This document shows positions 9,981 to 18,786 of a stretch of DNA of 64,000 bases, piece by piece. The DNA lies in assembly GCF_023895975.1 (NCBI RefSeq), contig NZ_JALBWM010000003.1:1-64000 (forward strand), in the 5' to 3' direction. The translations under genes and the position numbers were made by a program. The DNA is from Microbulbifer okhotskensis (GTDB taxonomy: Bacteria; Pseudomonadota; Gammaproteobacteria; Pseudomonadales; Cellvibrionaceae). How positions within the stretch are numbered: the stretch's first letter is position 1; each line of letters opens with the position of its first letter. Under the pieces are notes generated by a model. That model searched no databases. It was not told where the DNA came from and saw only the letters and a program-made list of their open reading frames with translations.

Positions 9981-10016
9981 GGCAATGGTCTGCAGAAATT
10001 CCTGCAGACCATTGCC
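9981..10016 (+). promoter_or_regulatory. Perfect 15-bp hairpin between hcp and vgrG
   Basis: GGCAATGGTCTGCAG pairs exactly with CTGCAGACCATTGCC across a 6-base loop (AAATTC). It begins 22 bp after the hcp stop. No uninterrupted T-run follows at once (TAGCGGTTC), so it looks more like a partial terminator or a 3'-end stabiliser than a full intrinsic terminator. It fits the need for much more Hcp than VgrG. Confidence 0.75.
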
Positions 10017-10118
10017 TAGCGGTTCATTAATTGAGCGCTTTTTGAGCTTTCAACTAAAGAACTGAAGATATAAGAATTACAATTCTACAAGGCACCGTAG
10101 GGATAGTTGGGGCTGGCC

Positions 10119-12026
10119 ATGACTACACTGAATCAAGATAGAAGACTGATTAAGGTCGACAGTCCTTTAGGCACGGATGCGCTGATCGCTACCAGCCTGC
10201 AGGGCGAAGAACATATATCCAGGCTGTTTCGCTATGAAGTTCAGCTTCTGTCCGATGATCACGCTATTAGCCAAAAAGATATTGTTGGCAAGCCTGCCAC
10301 TATCTCTGTACATCACTCAGAAACACCTCGGTATATTAACGGGTATGTTACTCAGCTATCTCTTCGTGATGTAAATGCTGAAGGTGTACGCAGCTATAGT
10401 GCCACTATTCAGCCTGGGCTCTGGTTCACCAGCCTAGGGGGATCCAATCGGATTTTCGAAAAAAAATCTGCAAAACAAATTCTCGAAGAAGTTCTAGGTG
10501 AATACAGTAAGGTTGTTAAATTAAGCGTTAAATTAAATGCTGAATATATTGCCCGGGAGTATTGTGTTCAGTTTGATGAGAGTGATTTTGAATTTATAAA
10601 TCGCCTAATGGCTGAAGAAGGGATTTCATATTACTTCAAACATGCAAATGGACAACATGAGTTGGTTCTTTGCGATGATAGCCAGGATTTTTATGACTGC
10701 GAAAGCGAACAAATTGAATACGATGGAAGCGGCAGTCACCCAACAAAAAATACGGTAAGTAGCTGGCAGCGGAATTTCAACTACCACGGTGGCGGCTTTG
10801 AGCTCAAAGATTACTCTGAATTTACTGCAACAAAAGATAATAAGCAGCAAGTAAAGACTACGAGTAAGCTCAATGATGTCGCCAGCTATATGCGTGGGCT
10901 TTACGGTTTGAACCATTTTCAAGCTGACGGTGAACATAAACATAAATTCACAGACAGTTATCATAAAGCACTTGGCGAACGCGCCATGGAGGCCCAAGAA
11001 GCACTATTCGATGTGAGTCATGGGCGCAGTGACTGCCCGTCGTTCACAGCTGGCGGCCGATTTAATTTTGATCACACCCTGTCATCAGAGAAAGGGAAGT
11101 ATCTCATTTCTTCTGTACACATCTCTGCCGCTGACGGCAATAGTAACGAAACCCACTTCCATAATACCTTTAGCTGTATTCCCGCCTCGGTAATGCCAAG
11201 GCCAGAACCCAATATTTACGCAAAGAAAGTTCACTCCCCTCAAGTCGCACGAGTATTAGAAGTTAAGGCAACAACCTCTGACAGCTCTCAGGACCCGTAC
11301 ACTCAGCTTAAAGTTAAATTTCCATGGAACTCTCAGCAAAATAGCTGCTGGGTTCGTGTGATGCAGTCTTTTGCCGGTAAAAATTGGGGGGCAAACTTTG
11401 TTCCCCGAGTTAACCAGGAAGTCATTGTCACCTATATCAATGGTGATCCCGATAGACCCTTGGTTACCGGCGCTGTATACAATGGTGATAACCCGGGCCC
11501 TAATTACACCGCGACGCAAAGTGGTTGGAAAACTGAGTACGAAGGCAGCGCTTTCAACGAACTCAGATTTGATGACAAAGGCGGAAGTGAAGAAGTCTAT
11601 ATGGAAGCAGGCAAAGATCATAATTTTGTCATCCATAATGACCAGACAGGTAAAATAGAGAACAAGCAGACCCTGGAAATAAAACAGGATCGCAGCGTCA
11701 CCGTCACTGACGGTAGTGAAGTGGTCACTATCGCAAAAGGTGATCAAAAGCTGAATGTAGACAAGGGCAATCAAGTTGTCACTATCGGATCCGGCAACCA
11801 CACTCTAAAAATCAGTAAAGGTTCTCAAACCACTGACGCAATGGGTGCGATAAAGATCTCATCCAAAGCTTCTATAGAGTTAAAAGTCGGTGGGAGCAGT
11901 ATAAAGCTCACCCCAGCCGGTATCACCATCAAAGGAACAATGCTTTCCTGTAAGGGCGACGCGACCGCAGAAGTCAAGGGTGGCGGCATGCTGACGCTGA
12001 AAGGCGGCGTCACCATGATCAATTGA
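10119..12026 (+). CDS. vgrG: VgrG (TssI), T6SS spike protein
   Basis: About 635 residues from the ATG at 10119 (MTTLNQDRRLIKVDSPLG). A TTG at 10107 would add four residues, and neither start has a strong ribosome site. The N-terminal gp27-like region (residues about 20-330) includes YCVQFDESDFEFINRLMAEEGISYYF. The gp5-like OB fold follows (about 385-460, with VKFPWNSQQNSCWVRVMQ, PRVNQEVIV and GDPDRPLVTGAVYN). A repeated beta-helix needle (VTVTDGSEVVTI / VDKGNQVVTIGSGNHTLKI) ends at MLTLKGGVTMIN. There is no C-terminal effector extension, so cargo is presumably carried by the PAAR protein or adaptors downstream. Confidence 0.96.
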   Translation: MTTLNQDRRLIKVDSPLGTDALIATSLQGEEHISRLFRYEVQLLSDDHAISQKDIVGKPATISVHHSETPRYINGYVTQLSLRDVNAEGVRSYSATIQPGLWFTSLGGSNRIFEKKSAKQILEEVLGEYSKVVKLSVKLNAEYIAREYCVQFDESDFEFINRLMAEEGISYYFKHANGQHELVLCDDSQDFYDCESEQIEYDGSGSHPTKNTVSSWQRNFNYHGGGFELKDYSEFTATKDNKQQVKTTSKLNDVASYMRGLYGLNHFQADGEHKHKFTDSYHKALGERAMEAQEALFDVSHGRSDCPSFTAGGRFNFDHTLSSEKGKYLISSVHISAADGNSNETHFHNTFSCIPASVMPRPEPNIYAKKVHSPQVARVLEVKATTSDSSQDPYTQLKVKFPWNSQQNSCWVRVMQSFAGKNWGANFVPRVNQEVIVTYINGDPDRPLVTGAVYNGDNPGPNYTATQSGWKTEYEGSAFNELRFDDKGGSEEVYMEAGKDHNFVIHNDQTGKIENKQTLEIKQDRSVTVTDGSEVVTIAKGDQKLNVDKGNQVVTIGSGNHTLKISKGSQTTDAMGAIKISSKASIELKVGGSSIKLTPAGITIKGTMLSCKGDATAEVKGGGMLTLKGGVTMIN

Positions 12027-12042
12027 TGGGGATAGAGATCAA

Positions 12043-12621
12043 ATGACAGACCTCAATAAAGTACAAGCTCTGACCGCAGAAGAACTTCTTAAAAATTTTG
12101 AAGTTAGTGACGAAGCAGAAGAACATCTGGTACCGGATACCGCACCAGAAGTCAGCATTAACCGTCTTATTGATGCAGGCTTGTTTCCAGATGCTATAAA
12201 GTTACTTGCTCACGGCTTACCTAAACGGGAAGCCGTTTGGTGGGCATGCCTTGCGGCCCGAGATATTCAAAGCCCGCAAACCGATGAAGATAATGTTAAC
12301 GCTCTGATTGCTGCAGAGACCTGGGCAAAAAAGCCAAGCGAGGAAGCCCGGCAACGCTGTAAGTTATTTGGTACTAAAACCAAACACCAAACTCCAGCCA
12401 GCTGGGCAGCTACTGCTGCAAGTTGGTGCCACGGCAGTCTTGCTGCAGAAGGGGAGCCCGCGGTTGAGCCCCCCGAGCACCTTTATGCCCATGCCGTTGC
12501 CGGCAGTATTACTTTGGCCGCAGTGCTATCGGACCCAGTGGATCCAAATAAACGATTCATGCGCTATATGGAACAAGGCCTCGACCTGGCACGGGGCGGA
12601 AATGGCAGAGCGGAGGGGTAA
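12043..12621 (+). CDS. Conserved VgrG/PAAR-associated protein (DUF6931-like), function unknown
   Basis: 192 residues, with no signal peptide and no membrane segment. It starts MTDLNKVQALTAEELL and is mainly helical, with an Ala/Trp-rich middle (REAVWWACLAARD, AAETWAKKPSEEARQRC, TPASWAATAASWCHGSL) and the end block PNKRFMRYMEQGLDLA. The spacing and composition remind me of the DUF6931 family found between vgrG and PAAR genes; that assignment is from memory. It sits 16 bp after vgrG and 3 bp before PAAR, so it is translated with them. A role as a cytoplasmic adaptor or chaperone loading PAAR or an effector on the spike is inference from position. Confidence 0.8.
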   Translation: MTDLNKVQALTAEELLKNFEVSDEAEEHLVPDTAPEVSINRLIDAGLFPDAIKLLAHGLPKREAVWWACLAARDIQSPQTDEDNVNALIAAETWAKKPSEEARQRCKLFGTKTKHQTPASWAATAASWCHGSLAAEGEPAVEPPEHLYAHAVAGSITLAAVLSDPVDPNKRFMRYMEQGLDLARGGNGRAEG

Positions 12622-12624
12622 ACC

Positions 12625-12918
12625 ATGGGCAAGCCAGCTTCTCGTATTACCGATATGCACGTTTGTCCGATGGTTACCGGAACAGTCCCTCATGTTGGAG
12701 GGCCGATTTTAAGCCCAGGCGCACCCACTGTCATTATTGGCGGTATGCCCTCGGCAACTGTCGGGAGCACCTGCACTTGTGTAGGCCCTCCCGATACCGT
12801 CGCTATGGGAAGTACCACGGTAATGCTGCAAGGTAAACCAGCCGCACGTATGGGAGACACCACAGGACATGGTGGGAAGATAGTTATTGGCTGCCCTACT
12901 GTATTAGTTGGGGGGTAA
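12625..12918 (+). CDS. PAAR-domain spike-tip protein
   Basis: 97 residues made entirely of a PAAR domain. It begins MGKPASRITDMHVCPM and has the repeated P-G-A-x-T pattern (LSPGAPTVIIGGMPSATVG), VMLQGKPAARMGDTTGHGG and a final GCPTVLVGG. His and Cys residues (H12, C14, H91-type positions) suit the metal site that holds the cone tip. It is predicted to cap the VgrG trimer and sharpen the spike. It has no toxin extension, so cargo would bind non-covalently. The stop is followed at once by the ATG of the next gene. Confidence 0.95.
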   Translation: MGKPASRITDMHVCPMVTGTVPHVGGPILSPGAPTVIIGGMPSATVGSTCTCVGPPDTVAMGSTTVMLQGKPAARMGDTTGHGGKIVIGCPTVLVGG

Positions 12919-12920
12919 AA

Positions 12921-13397
12921 ATGGTTAGATTCCTTTTACTATTTGTATTAATTTTTTCATCCACTAAGGGAGTACCCATGTCGATCTTTAAAAAGGATGA
13001 GGTTTTTTTGTTTTCGCCAGTTAATGGTTACTTAACTTATGAAAAGGAACCTGCTTCAAACACCTCGGTAAAGAGATTAGTAGAGTGTGATGGCAAAAGC
13101 TACGAAGACGTTACGATAACCGATAGCTATGGACACTTTTCTTTTGAGCCACTAAAAAAATTTGAGAAAAACTTTCTTCCCAAAGAATTTGTTTCCCACC
13201 AAAAAATAATCGTTAACCACAACGGAAAAGATTATTTAATCTGGGAAACTGTAAAAAGAAGTGAAGAATTAAATTCAGAACTGGAAGGTCAAAAATTAGA
13301 TTTTAAATGTGAAATAACAGATGAATACAAATTTACTCACATGACATTCAACTCCATTGGCACAAACTGCAAATGGGAACCCCAAGAAAACCAGTAA
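12921..13397 (+). CDS. Small DUF6795-like protein, candidate immunity/activator partner of the lipase, with two possible starts
   Basis: 158 residues from ATG 12921, whose first 19 residues (MVRFLLLFVLIFSSTKGVP) look like a signal peptide. A second in-frame ATG at 12978 (MSIFKKDEVFLFSPVNGYL) has its own AAGGGAG ribosome site 5 bp upstream and would give a 139-residue cytoplasmic protein. The core has a transthyretin-like look (LFSPVNGYLTYEKEPA, TDSYGHFSFEPL) and recalls the DUF6795 family seen in T6SS loci. The pattern is effector partner upstream of effector: the lipase gene follows after 230 AT-rich bases. Base composition is clearly AT-richer than vgrG, as is usual for exchanged effector cassettes. 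Immunity function is inferred, not shown. Confidence 0.75.
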   Translation: MVRFLLLFVLIFSSTKGVPMSIFKKDEVFLFSPVNGYLTYEKEPASNTSVKRLVECDGKSYEDVTITDSYGHFSFEPLKKFEKNFLPKEFVSHQKIIVNHNGKDYLIWETVKRSEELNSELEGQKLDFKCEITDEYKFTHMTFNSIGTNCKWEPQENQ

Positions 13398-13618
13398 GGA
13401 GCTGCCATACACAAAAAAAATATTCCAATTCTGCCAATTCGCCTTTCAGCAGCAATATTAAAATAAATATTAATTCATGGGCGCAAACCTCAACACTTTC
13501 AATAAATTAATATCCTTATCACGGACAGAGTAACTTAGCTCTGAGCATCGATCTGTCACAAACATATGCAGGAAGTGTTTATCTTATAGATCTATTGAAA
13601 ATATCTCACAAAATGGTT

Positions 13619-13624
13619 AGGAGG
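13619..13624 (+). promoter_or_regulatory. Shine-Dalgarno AGGAGG setting the lipase start at 13631
   Basis: AGGAGG lies 6 bp before ATG 13631. An upstream in-frame ATG at 13595 would add 12 residues that contain this ribosome site in their own codons, so 13631 is the better start. The 233-bp gap before it (13398-13630) is AT-rich and holds no gene I can support. Confidence 0.85.
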
Positions 13625-13630
13625 ACTAAG

Positions 13631-14797
13631 ATGGGAAGTACAATAACACACAAAGATGCGGCATTATTAGCTAGCTCAGTTTACGAAATCCAAAATGATA
13701 GATTTACACCACCGACTATTGATCGCTTTAAAAATCAATGGGATTTATCCAATCATGATGATGTCGTGGGGGGATCTTCTGGCACACTTTGGATTATTAA
13801 AAAGAGAACTGGATTTGGTATTGTAGCTACGGGAAGGGGAGAGTTTAAACACGATGCGCTTATTCTACTAAGAGGAACAGATAATAATTTTGACTGGGCA
13901 ACTGATGCAACTGTCGGTTTTTCCTCGTCAGAAACAGGAAGATTTGTTCATACCGGGTTTAACAAGTGCTTCGACACCATATTGCCTGAATTAAAAGAAC
14001 GAGTACTGTCTTTAGGGCAAAATATAAGAACGATTCACTGTGTTGGACATAGCCTTGGCGGTGCCTTGGCAACACTAACAAGTGAGTGGCTAAAAAAAGC
14101 AGGAATATCACCAACGGATGACGTCAAACTCTATACTTTTGGCAGTCCTCGAGTTGGAGCCTTAAGTTTTGTTAAATTAATGACAAGCGAGCTAGATAAC
14201 GGTAAGAATATATACCGCGTATTCCATAAGACCGATGTCGTCCCAATGGTACCAATGTGGCCATTTTACCACTTACCATATGGCGAAAAAGCATACTGCT
14301 TAAACAGCCCTGGAAACTCACCATCCGGGGAATATCATAAAATGGGCAGATATATCGAAAGTGTCAACAAAGCCTCATCTTGGGACACCATGTATGAGCT
14401 AGAGCCTGAAATTCCAACGTCAGCAATTGAGCAATGGCTGTCTTCTGAAGGGCCTGTTAGCTTTACTATCAACACAATGAATATGATAAATAAAGCAATT
14501 TCTTATGTGATACTTAAAATTCTTAAGCTAACTGGAATTAGTATTCAATTAGGATTAGCATCTGGGGTAACCTTATTAGACATGCTGGCCTATATCCTCC
14601 AGCAAGGGATAGATTTCTCAAAGAGCCTATCTTCCTGGGTTTATTACTTAGTAAAGAAAATTATGATTGCGCTGGGAATGAAAATAAAAGAAGACATCAG
14701 CTTAACCTATCAATTCATACGACATATCTTAACCACCCTAAAACAAAAAATTGACCTTCTTGTCGAGAAAGCAGCTAGATCAATATTTGGAAATTAG
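13631..14797 (+). CDS. Class 3 lipase-family protein, candidate T6SS phospholipase effector
   Basis: 388 residues (MGSTITHKDAALLASSVYE). Residues about 75-260 form an alpha/beta-hydrolase of the class 3 lipase type: LILLRGTDNNFDWATD, nucleophile elbow GHSLGGALA, YTFGSPRVG, and candidate acid and base in HKTDVVPMVP and FYHLPYGEK. The last 115 residues contain hydrophobic helices (YVILKILKLTGISIQLGLASGVTLLDMLAYIL), suitable for membrane binding or insertion. There is no signal peptide, as expected for a T6SS cargo. It ends the vgrG-PAAR group after its putative partner gene. Related families include Tle lipase effectors; which Tle class applies cannot be settled by eye. A non-secreted housekeeping lipase is the weaker alternative. 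Confidence 0.87.
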   Translation: MGSTITHKDAALLASSVYEIQNDRFTPPTIDRFKNQWDLSNHDDVVGGSSGTLWIIKKRTGFGIVATGRGEFKHDALILLRGTDNNFDWATDATVGFSSSETGRFVHTGFNKCFDTILPELKERVLSLGQNIRTIHCVGHSLGGALATLTSEWLKKAGISPTDDVKLYTFGSPRVGALSFVKLMTSELDNGKNIYRVFHKTDVVPMVPMWPFYHLPYGEKAYCLNSPGNSPSGEYHKMGRYIESVNKASSWDTMYELEPEIPTSAIEQWLSSEGPVSFTINTMNMINKAISYVILKILKLTGISIQLGLASGVTLLDMLAYILQQGIDFSKSLSSWVYYLVKKIMIALGMKIKEDISLTYQFIRHILTTLKQKIDLLVEKAARSIFGN

Positions 14798-14909
14798 AGC
14801 CAATTTACACTTATAAATTACAAGTGAGCTCTCACAAAAAACTAATATCTAGGTAAAGCTGCTTTGAGCTATATGAGTTTGAAAGTCCAAAGCTTGGCAT
14901 ACGTTTAAA

Positions 14910-14941
14910 GGCTCGATGGTATCAAAATATACCATCGAGCC
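14910..14941. terminator. Bidirectional terminator between the convergent lipase and clpV genes
   Basis: GGCTCGATGGTAT pairs perfectly with ATACCATCGAGCC around the loop CAAAAT. On the minus strand it is followed by CCTTTAAA and on the plus strand by TCCCTTATATTTT. It lies 112 bp past the lipase stop and 11 bp past the clpV stop, so it can serve both transcripts. Confidence 0.85.
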
Positions 14942-14952
14942 TCCCTTATATT

Positions 14953-17616
14953 TTAATGCACCATATAGCTAAAGTCACCTTCCTCTGTAGCAGATACTCT
15001 AATCTCTTTAACCTCTTCTCCTCTAGCCATTTTATCCAGGCATTCACTGGCTAGCTCTGGCAAAAGTGTCTTATTCAGAATAACTTCAATATTTCGAGCC
15101 CCGGTATCTGCTTCGTGGCAGCGAGCAACGATATTGATCAGAACATCCTCATCATAACTGAATAAAGCACCGTAGTGCTCCCGAACTCGCTTCTCAATCT
15201 TACGCATATTAATTTTGCAGATTTCCACCAAATTCTCATCGTCGAGAGGGTAGTAAGCTACTACATTTGCGCGGCCGAGAAATGCCGGTTTAAATTTTTG
15301 TAATAGATGCGGACGTACATTATCCAGTAGTACATCTGGCTCAGGCTTTTCCTCAACCTGAGAAAATATCGCTCTAATTGCGTCCTCCCCAGCATTGGAT
15401 GTCATTATGATAACGGTATTCTTGAAGTCGATATCCCGACCTTCGCCATCCTTGATCGTGCCCTTATCAAACAAGTTGTAAAAAATATCCTGAACACCAG
15501 GATGAGCTTTTTCCATTTCATCCAGCAAAATGACCGAATACGGTTTACGGCGCGCAGCTTCTGTGAGAACACCACCTTCACCATAGCCGACATACCCGGG
15601 AGGAGAACCCAAAAGCATAGATACCTTATGCTCCTCCTTAAATTCAGCCATATTGATTGTGGTGATATTCTGCTCACCACCGAATAGTTCATCAGCCAAA
15701 GCCAAAGCTGTTTCGGTCTTGCCGACACCACTGGTGCCACAAAACATAAACACACCAACCGGCTTGCGCGGATCAGTTAATCCTGCCCGTGAGGTACGAA
15801 TGGCCTGGGCAACGGCTTCGATAGCATGAGGCTGCCCGATTACACGATTATTCAGGCGTGCGGCTAAGGTTTTAATGGCAACAATTTCATCACTGACCAT
15901 TTTTCCAACGGGAATGCCTGTCCAGTTGGCAACAACCGCGGCAATAGATTGCTCATCAACTGCCGGCTGCATCAATGGTGTATCACCCTGGATAGCGTGC
16001 AAGTCCGCAGTTAAGCTCTTAAGTTGCTGCTGATAATCCGCTAAGAGCGCTTCATCCGGTGTTTCGTCAGTACTCTGAGTTTTACTAAACTCAATATCAA
16101 TCTGATCCCTAAGGTTTTGAATTTGCTCAATCAACTCATTCTCATTAACAAGCTGTTGTTCAAGGACGAGTAAACGCTTTCCTTCAGATTGTTTGAACTC
16201 TGTTAATTCTTTGAGTTGCTCTTCATGCTCACCAAAAGCCGCATTTTCCCGCTCAAGTTTAGCCAGAGTGGTATTGGTTCGATCGATATTAATTCGTGCG
16301 TCTTCAATTGCGCCGGGTGTAGCAGACTGGCTGAGAGCAACGCGAGCACAGGCGGTATCCAATAGGCTGACAGATTTATCAGGCAGTTGGCGCCCCGGTA
16401 TATAACGGTGAGAAAGCTTAACTGAGGCAATAATTGCTTCATCAAGAATACGCACTTTATGATGCTGCTCTAGGGAGGTGGCAATACCACGCATCATATC
16501 GATGGCATTTTGCTCACTCGGCTCCTCTACTTTCACCACTTGAAATCGGCGCGTTAAGGCCGGATCGCGCTCAAAGTACTTTTTGTATTCAACCCAGGTC
16601 GTTGCGGCCAGTGTGCGCAATTCACCTCTAGCCAACGCTGGTTTTAACAGGTTAGCGGCATCCCCCTGCCCTTCCTTGCCACCCGCACCGATCATGGTAT
16701 GAGCTTCATCAATAAACAAAATAATTGGTGTCACCGATGCGCGCACTTCTTCTATTACAGACTTCAGGCGGCTCTCAAATTCACCTTTTACACTGGCGCC
16801 AGCCTGTAATAGGCCCAAGTCCAGTGTGCGCACGGCAACACCGCGAAGAGGCCCAGGAACGTCGCCACTGGCAATACGAAGAGCAAACCCTTCAACCACC
16901 GCAGTTTTACCAACACCAGCCTCACCGGTAAGAATTGGGTTATTTTGTCGGCGGCGAGTCAGGATATCTATACATTGGCGAATCTCTTCGTCACGGCCCA
17001 ATACAGGATCGATTTCGCCCTTCTTAGCTCTCTCGGTCAGGTTTATCGTGTACTTGTCCAATGCTGGGGCCTTACTCGCTGCAGCTGCAACCGCAGCGGC
17101 ACCGTCGTCCATGCCCGAGACCGCACCGACATGGCTGGACTCTCCACTTTGTCCAAACATCGCCCGTGCTGTTTCACGGATAGATTCAGGCGCAATTTGT
17201 TTCAGTTCAGGGCAAGATTCCAGAATCTGACGTCGTGAGGTTTCTTCCAACAAGAGTGCGGCCAGCATGTGCCCAGAACTAATCGCTCTATGGCCGTAAT
17301 CAATAGAAGCGAGCATCCAGGAGTTTTTAGCTGCTTCGACAATGGTAGGAGACAAAGCTGGGGGGCGACTGCTTCCGGAACGAAATGCTGCGATAGCAGT
17401 GGCAAGTTGCTTGGCAAAGGTCGCAGCATTACAGTCATGCTTTTCAAGCAAATGATACAAGTCTGTATCAGACTGATCCAGTAACTTTAGCAACCAGTGC
17501 TCCAACTCAACATTATATTGATTCTGTGATAAACACAGTCCTGCAGCTCCCTCAAGCGAGTCGCGCATATGCGGCGTCATGGTATCGACCAGCCGCTTTA
17601 AATCGATATTGATCAC
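14953..17616 (-). CDS. clpV: TssH/ClpV, T6SS sheath-disassembly AAA+ ATPase
   Basis: 887 residues. The start is a GTG (MINIDLKRLVDTMTPHMRDSLE) behind an AGGAAAGG ribosome site. An N-terminal Clp domain (1-160) begins the protein. The first AAA+ module has Walker A GEAGVGKTAVVEG and Walker B IILFIDEAHTMIGAGG. A middle coiled coil spans about 410-520. The second module has GTSGVGKTETALALA and VILLDEMEKAHPGVQD with GSPPGYVGYGEGG. The overall plan and the VGKTAVVEGFALRIASGDVP block are those of ClpV rather than ClpB. It extracts TssC subunits from contracted sheaths for reuse. It is the last gene of the long minus-strand tss block, 39 bp after tssG. Confidence 0.97.
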   Translation of the reverse strand: MINIDLKRLVDTMTPHMRDSLEGAAGLCLSQNQYNVELEHWLLKLLDQSDTDLYHLLEKHDCNAATFAKQLATAIAAFRSGSSRPPALSPTIVEAAKNSWMLASIDYGHRAISSGHMLAALLLEETSRRQILESCPELKQIAPESIRETARAMFGQSGESSHVGAVSGMDDGAAAVAAAASKAPALDKYTINLTERAKKGEIDPVLGRDEEIRQCIDILTRRRQNNPILTGEAGVGKTAVVEGFALRIASGDVPGPLRGVAVRTLDLGLLQAGASVKGEFESRLKSVIEEVRASVTPIILFIDEAHTMIGAGGKEGQGDAANLLKPALARGELRTLAATTWVEYKKYFERDPALTRRFQVVKVEEPSEQNAIDMMRGIATSLEQHHKVRILDEAIIASVKLSHRYIPGRQLPDKSVSLLDTACARVALSQSATPGAIEDARINIDRTNTTLAKLERENAAFGEHEEQLKELTEFKQSEGKRLLVLEQQLVNENELIEQIQNLRDQIDIEFSKTQSTDETPDEALLADYQQQLKSLTADLHAIQGDTPLMQPAVDEQSIAAVVANWTGIPVGKMVSDEIVAIKTLAARLNNRVIGQPHAIEAVAQAIRTSRAGLTDPRKPVGVFMFCGTSGVGKTETALALADELFGGEQNITTINMAEFKEEHKVSMLLGSPPGYVGYGEGGVLTEAARRKPYSVILLDEMEKAHPGVQDIFYNLFDKGTIKDGEGRDIDFKNTVIIMTSNAGEDAIRAIFSQVEEKPEPDVLLDNVRPHLLQKFKPAFLGRANVVAYYPLDDENLVEICKINMRKIEKRVREHYGALFSYDEDVLINIVARCHEADTGARNIEVILNKTLLPELASECLDKMARGEEVKEIRVSATEEGDFSYMVH

Positions 17617-17655
17617 GTTGAATTTCCTTTCCTAAATAGTATTGTTAGTTATTAC

Positions 17656-18786
17656 TTATGCTGCAGGTAAAGCTTCATCAGGTGAAATGTTGTCAGCACT
17701 CAGGGTAATCTGGACAAGTCTCTCGCCATCTTGTTCGCTAGCCATATGGGTATTCCAGCCAAGCAAAGGTTCATTTTCAGCTTTTTTATTCAGCTGGATA
17801 GGGCTCACTTGGCTGGTAGAGAGCGTTACTGAAAGTTCAAAATCTAATTCTATACCGGCACTAAATCTTATAAATTCTTTCAATGCTTCAAGTTTTTTTG
17901 TTCCTGGTGCAATGGTCATAAACTGTTCATAGGCCATTGACTCAATAATCACCTGGAATTTATTTTGTGCCTGAAAACAATGAGTTCCTAAAATTGTATT
18001 TACGCCCAGGCTATTATTTATTCCTCGAGGAATTTCATCACTGGGTAGGCGACACAAAATATCACTTGGCAACTCATCCCACTGGCCTTGAAATTGCTCA
18101 ATCCTAACCGAGAGATCGAAATAATGTTTGATCATACTGGATAAGGCAGTCGCTGAGCAGCGTCCACTGGATAAATGCCCCGTCATTCCCAGTAGAGCTT
18201 CATCCGGGATCGGCATACGATAACGCATCTCGCTAGTGCCGAGCCCCGCCAATGATGCTAAGGCATGGGTAAATTTATCCGGTTCCCGGGAATTTTGTAA
18301 CCGCTGTCGCTCATAATTAACTGGCAGTTGGTATTTATGCCAAGCCTGATAAAATAATGAGATACTGCGATGGTTGAACATATCGAGAAAATCACGAAGG
18401 GCCGTATTATTTTCCCGGAGTTCTTTTTGCACTAATTCAGTCAGGTAATAGGGCATTACTCCCTGACTACCTATCAATCCAGTGAAGCCCACCTCCATGT
18501 GCCACTGATGCGACTCTTCATCACTCGACTCATCTTGTTGAATCGTCTTTTTTTCAAGGCGTAAAACATCTGAGCTAATATATGAGAGCCCAGATTGCGC
18601 ACTAAAACGTATCAACTCCTTTGCAGGCGGTGCAGCACTGCCTATAGACTCTTTACAAAAATCTGAACCTGCCAAGTGGACTGCGCGTTCAACAAGCCTT
18701 ACTGACTGAAAAAAGTCAAAACTATAGGGCTCACGACGCAAACGCTCAATTACAGTAAAGCTTTTTCGCCGGCGCGAGGTGGCCAT
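17656..18786 (-). CDS. tssG: TssG, T6SS baseplate wedge protein
   Basis: 376 residues. Family hallmarks are the N-terminal VIERLRREPYSFDFFQSVRLVER, followed by ELIRFSAQSGLSYISSDV, GFTGLIGSQGVMPYYLTELV and LRDFLDMFNHRSISLFYQAWHKY. Near the C-terminus, LGWNTHM matches the usual LG.NT.L. motif. It starts inside the 3' end of tssF (37-bp overlap), which suggests translational coupling. TssG with two TssF and TssE makes the baseplate wedge around VgrG, on which sheath and tube are built. Confidence 0.95.
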   Translation of the reverse strand: MATSRRRKSFTVIERLRREPYSFDFFQSVRLVERAVHLAGSDFCKESIGSAAPPAKELIRFSAQSGLSYISSDVLRLEKKTIQQDESSDEESHQWHMEVGFTGLIGSQGVMPYYLTELVQKELRENNTALRDFLDMFNHRSISLFYQAWHKYQLPVNYERQRLQNSREPDKFTHALASLAGLGTSEMRYRMPIPDEALLGMTGHLSSGRCSATALSSMIKHYFDLSVRIEQFQGQWDELPSDILCRLPSDEIPRGINNSLGVNTILGTHCFQAQNKFQVIIESMAYEQFMTIAPGTKKLEALKEFIRFSAGIELDFELSVTLSTSQVSPIQLNKKAENEPLLGWNTHMASEQDGERLVQITLSADNISPDEALPAA

